From Lachnospiraceae bacterium (GTDB taxonomy: Bacteria > Bacillota > Clostridia > Lachnospirales > Lachnospiraceae), in the NCBI GenBank assembly GCA_004552595.1, contig SFNX01000176.1, forward strand, positions 1-5,073: a stretch of DNA of 5,073 bases, written 5' to 3'. Under the pieces are notes generated by a model. It was not told where the DNA came from. It did no database searches and saw nothing but the letters and a program-made list of their open reading frames with translations. The position numbers and the translations under genes were made by a program. The first letter of the stretch is position 1. Every line of letters starts with the position of its first letter. Below, piece after piece: positions 3,721-5,073 of this stretch.

Positions 3721-5073
3721 TTGAGTATTATAAAGGAAAATAGGATAAAGTCAATCTTTATTTTAATGATTATACCACTTTTAGCGGTAGTTGTTTATGG
3801 TATTAGATATAATCAAAACGTAATAAATATATTTCTTCCTAATGCATTGAGTAACTCATCGTGGAATGATGAATTGATTTATTATAAAACTATAGAAGGT
3901 ATACTGAAATATGGAAAGCCACAGGGGTATTTTGGGTATAACGAGTCGCATGCTTTAGTGGGTAATTTAGGCGCATGGAGCCCCTTTATATATCTTTTTG
4001 ATTTACTGTGGGGGAGAATTATTAACTGGAATTATAATGCACCTATAGTGGCAAGAATTGTATTTGCAATATTCGGGTTTGCAGTATATGGAGTTTGTAG
4101 GAAACCGAGTAATAAAGATTGTTTTTTTATTGGACTATTTGTGATGTCGTTTTCTTTATTTGCCAGGTACATGGTTTCAAACATGGCGGATCACTACTTT
4201 ACCATATTACTCATTATATTAATTTCGTTAATTTACAACAAGCAGTTTGGAAGGAAAACAGATGATATATTAGTTTCGAGTATAATAATATTACTTTCAT
4301 TGATGAGACCGTATATGGTGATTATGTGGCTTATATATATGGAGATGAATCATAATTGTTTTAGAAAAATTATGAAGCAAGTTTTACTTGCAATGATGAG
4401 TATTATCGTATATTTTGCTTCTTCCTATTTTATGACGGCTTCATATTTTATACCATTGATAAAAACAGCATGGATACAATTAATTTTCAGCAATCCAATA
4501 TTAGGAATAAAAAATGTTATTGAAATAATATTGGAAGGCTGCAAAAGTACATTTGATTATAGTAAGGCTGCGTTTGTTTATGGAGACAGTATTGGTTTAC
4601 AATACGTTATTTTCATTGCGTTCACAGCAATTTTTTTCTTGTTATCATTGAAAAAGGATTATATACGTTTTAGATGGATTTCGTGGATGATGATTAATAT
4701 TTTACTTTGGTTCGCGATAGTATTGCTATATGATTTTGGGGTCGGGAGCCGCCATATTATGCCGTTTATCGTTGCTGAGGGAATCCTTCTTATTGAAGAA
4801 TTGAAAACACATTGGAAGATGTCAATAATTATTTTGGTAGCCTATTTGTGCATAGTGAAATTTCAAGAACCCAATATGGTAACGTTACCTCAATATAGTG
4901 AAAGAATGGAGAAAACCATTGCGGATGTGAATTCACAGATGACTGATTGTAATTCGCTAAAAGAAAGTGATGCTTGGGCTAATACTTTGATATGGGTTTT
5001 TTCAGACTCAGAAGGATTATTTTCATGGCAGACACTATACGGAATACCTGCTGGAATGGGTATTAATATATGC
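3721..5073 (+). CDS. Multi-pass membrane protein, probable GT-C-type glycosyltransferase, 3' end beyond window
   Basis: 451 residues are visible and the frame is still open at the window edge. A short basic N-terminus (KENRIK) leads into a first helix at about 12-28. Further hydrophobic segments lie near 85-98, 108-124, 134-150, 158-172, 184-206, 219-245, 294-310, 318-337, 346-358 and 367-380, followed by a soluble C-terminal part from about 381. Two features suggest the GT-C glycosyltransferase superfamily, which uses polyprenyl-phosphate sugars at the outer membrane face: an acidic pair in the first long loop (SSWNDE, D50-E51) and a late GSRHIMPF motif (342-349), comparable to the R-Y/H-x-x-P segment of related enzymes. 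The family is not pinned down; a polysaccharide polymerase or an uncharacterised surface-locus membrane protein is also possible. The start is TTG with AAGGAG upstream. Low GC content and rare-start use are consistent with an exchanged surface-polysaccharide locus. No firm promoter was found directly upstream. Confidence 0.75.
   Translation, partial: MSIIKENRIKSIFILMIIPLLAVVVYGIRYNQNVINIFLPNALSNSSWNDELIYYKTIEGILKYGKPQGYFGYNESHALVGNLGAWSPFIYLFDLLWGRIINWNYNAPIVARIVFAIFGFAVYGVCRKPSNKDCFFIGLFVMSFSLFARYMVSNMADHYFTILLIILISLIYNKQFGRKTDDILVSSIIILLSLMRPYMVIMWLIYMEMNHNCFRKIMKQVLLAMMSIIVYFASSYFMTASYFIPLIKTAWIQLIFSNPILGIKNVIEIILEGCKSTFDYSKAAFVYGDSIGLQYVIFIAFTAIFFLLSLKKDYIRFRWISWMMINILLWFAIVLLYDFGVGSRHIMPFIVAEGILLIEELKTHWKMSIIILVAYLCIVKFQEPNMVTLPQYSERMEKTIADVNSQMTDCNSLKESDAWANTLIWVFSDSEGLFSWQTLYGIPAGMGINIC

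Overview
The window is AT-rich Firmicutes DNA. The transposase variants resemble those of Clostridia, probably Lachnospiraceae (Butyrivibrio/Roseburia-like), but this is an impression from protein style and base composition, not a search result. It is an accessory stretch: an IS66-family insertion sequence, then a decayed zone, then the start of a large membrane protein gene of the kind found in cell-surface polysaccharide loci.

Positions 1-2824 hold most of an IS66 element, all three genes on the minus strand: tnpA (2251-2658), tnpB (1899-2258, overlapping tnpA by 8 bp) and tnpC, the DDE transposase (1619 down past the window edge). The far end of the element lies outside the window. tnpC carries a +1 frameshift near codon 36 but is otherwise open and keeps its D, D and E catalytic residues. 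Between tnpB and tnpC lies an unusual 279 bp spacer. It contains a weak terminator for tnpAB, a separate extended -10 promoter for tnpC inside a 13+13 bp palindrome, and a broken small reading frame on the plus strand. The tnpA leader contains two tandem 40 bp repeats that could pair with its ribosome binding site. A perfect TGATATAAT extended -10 near the element end points outward.

Positions 2825-3720 carry no intact gene. 2898-3146 (minus) is the middle piece of an IS110-family transposase. 3150-3430 shows nothing I can support. 3431-3698 (plus) holds two open segments that join into one roughly 88-residue frame if one G is removed; its identity is unknown.

Positions 3721-5073 (plus) encode 451 residues of a multi-pass membrane protein, open to the window end. 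It looks like a GT-C-fold glycosyltransferase or a related polysaccharide-assembly protein. The likely history is a surface-polysaccharide locus whose upstream flank has been rearranged by successive IS insertions. I found no intact, clearly new system. The best leads are the regulatory architecture of the IS66 element and the small plus-strand frame in its spacer.
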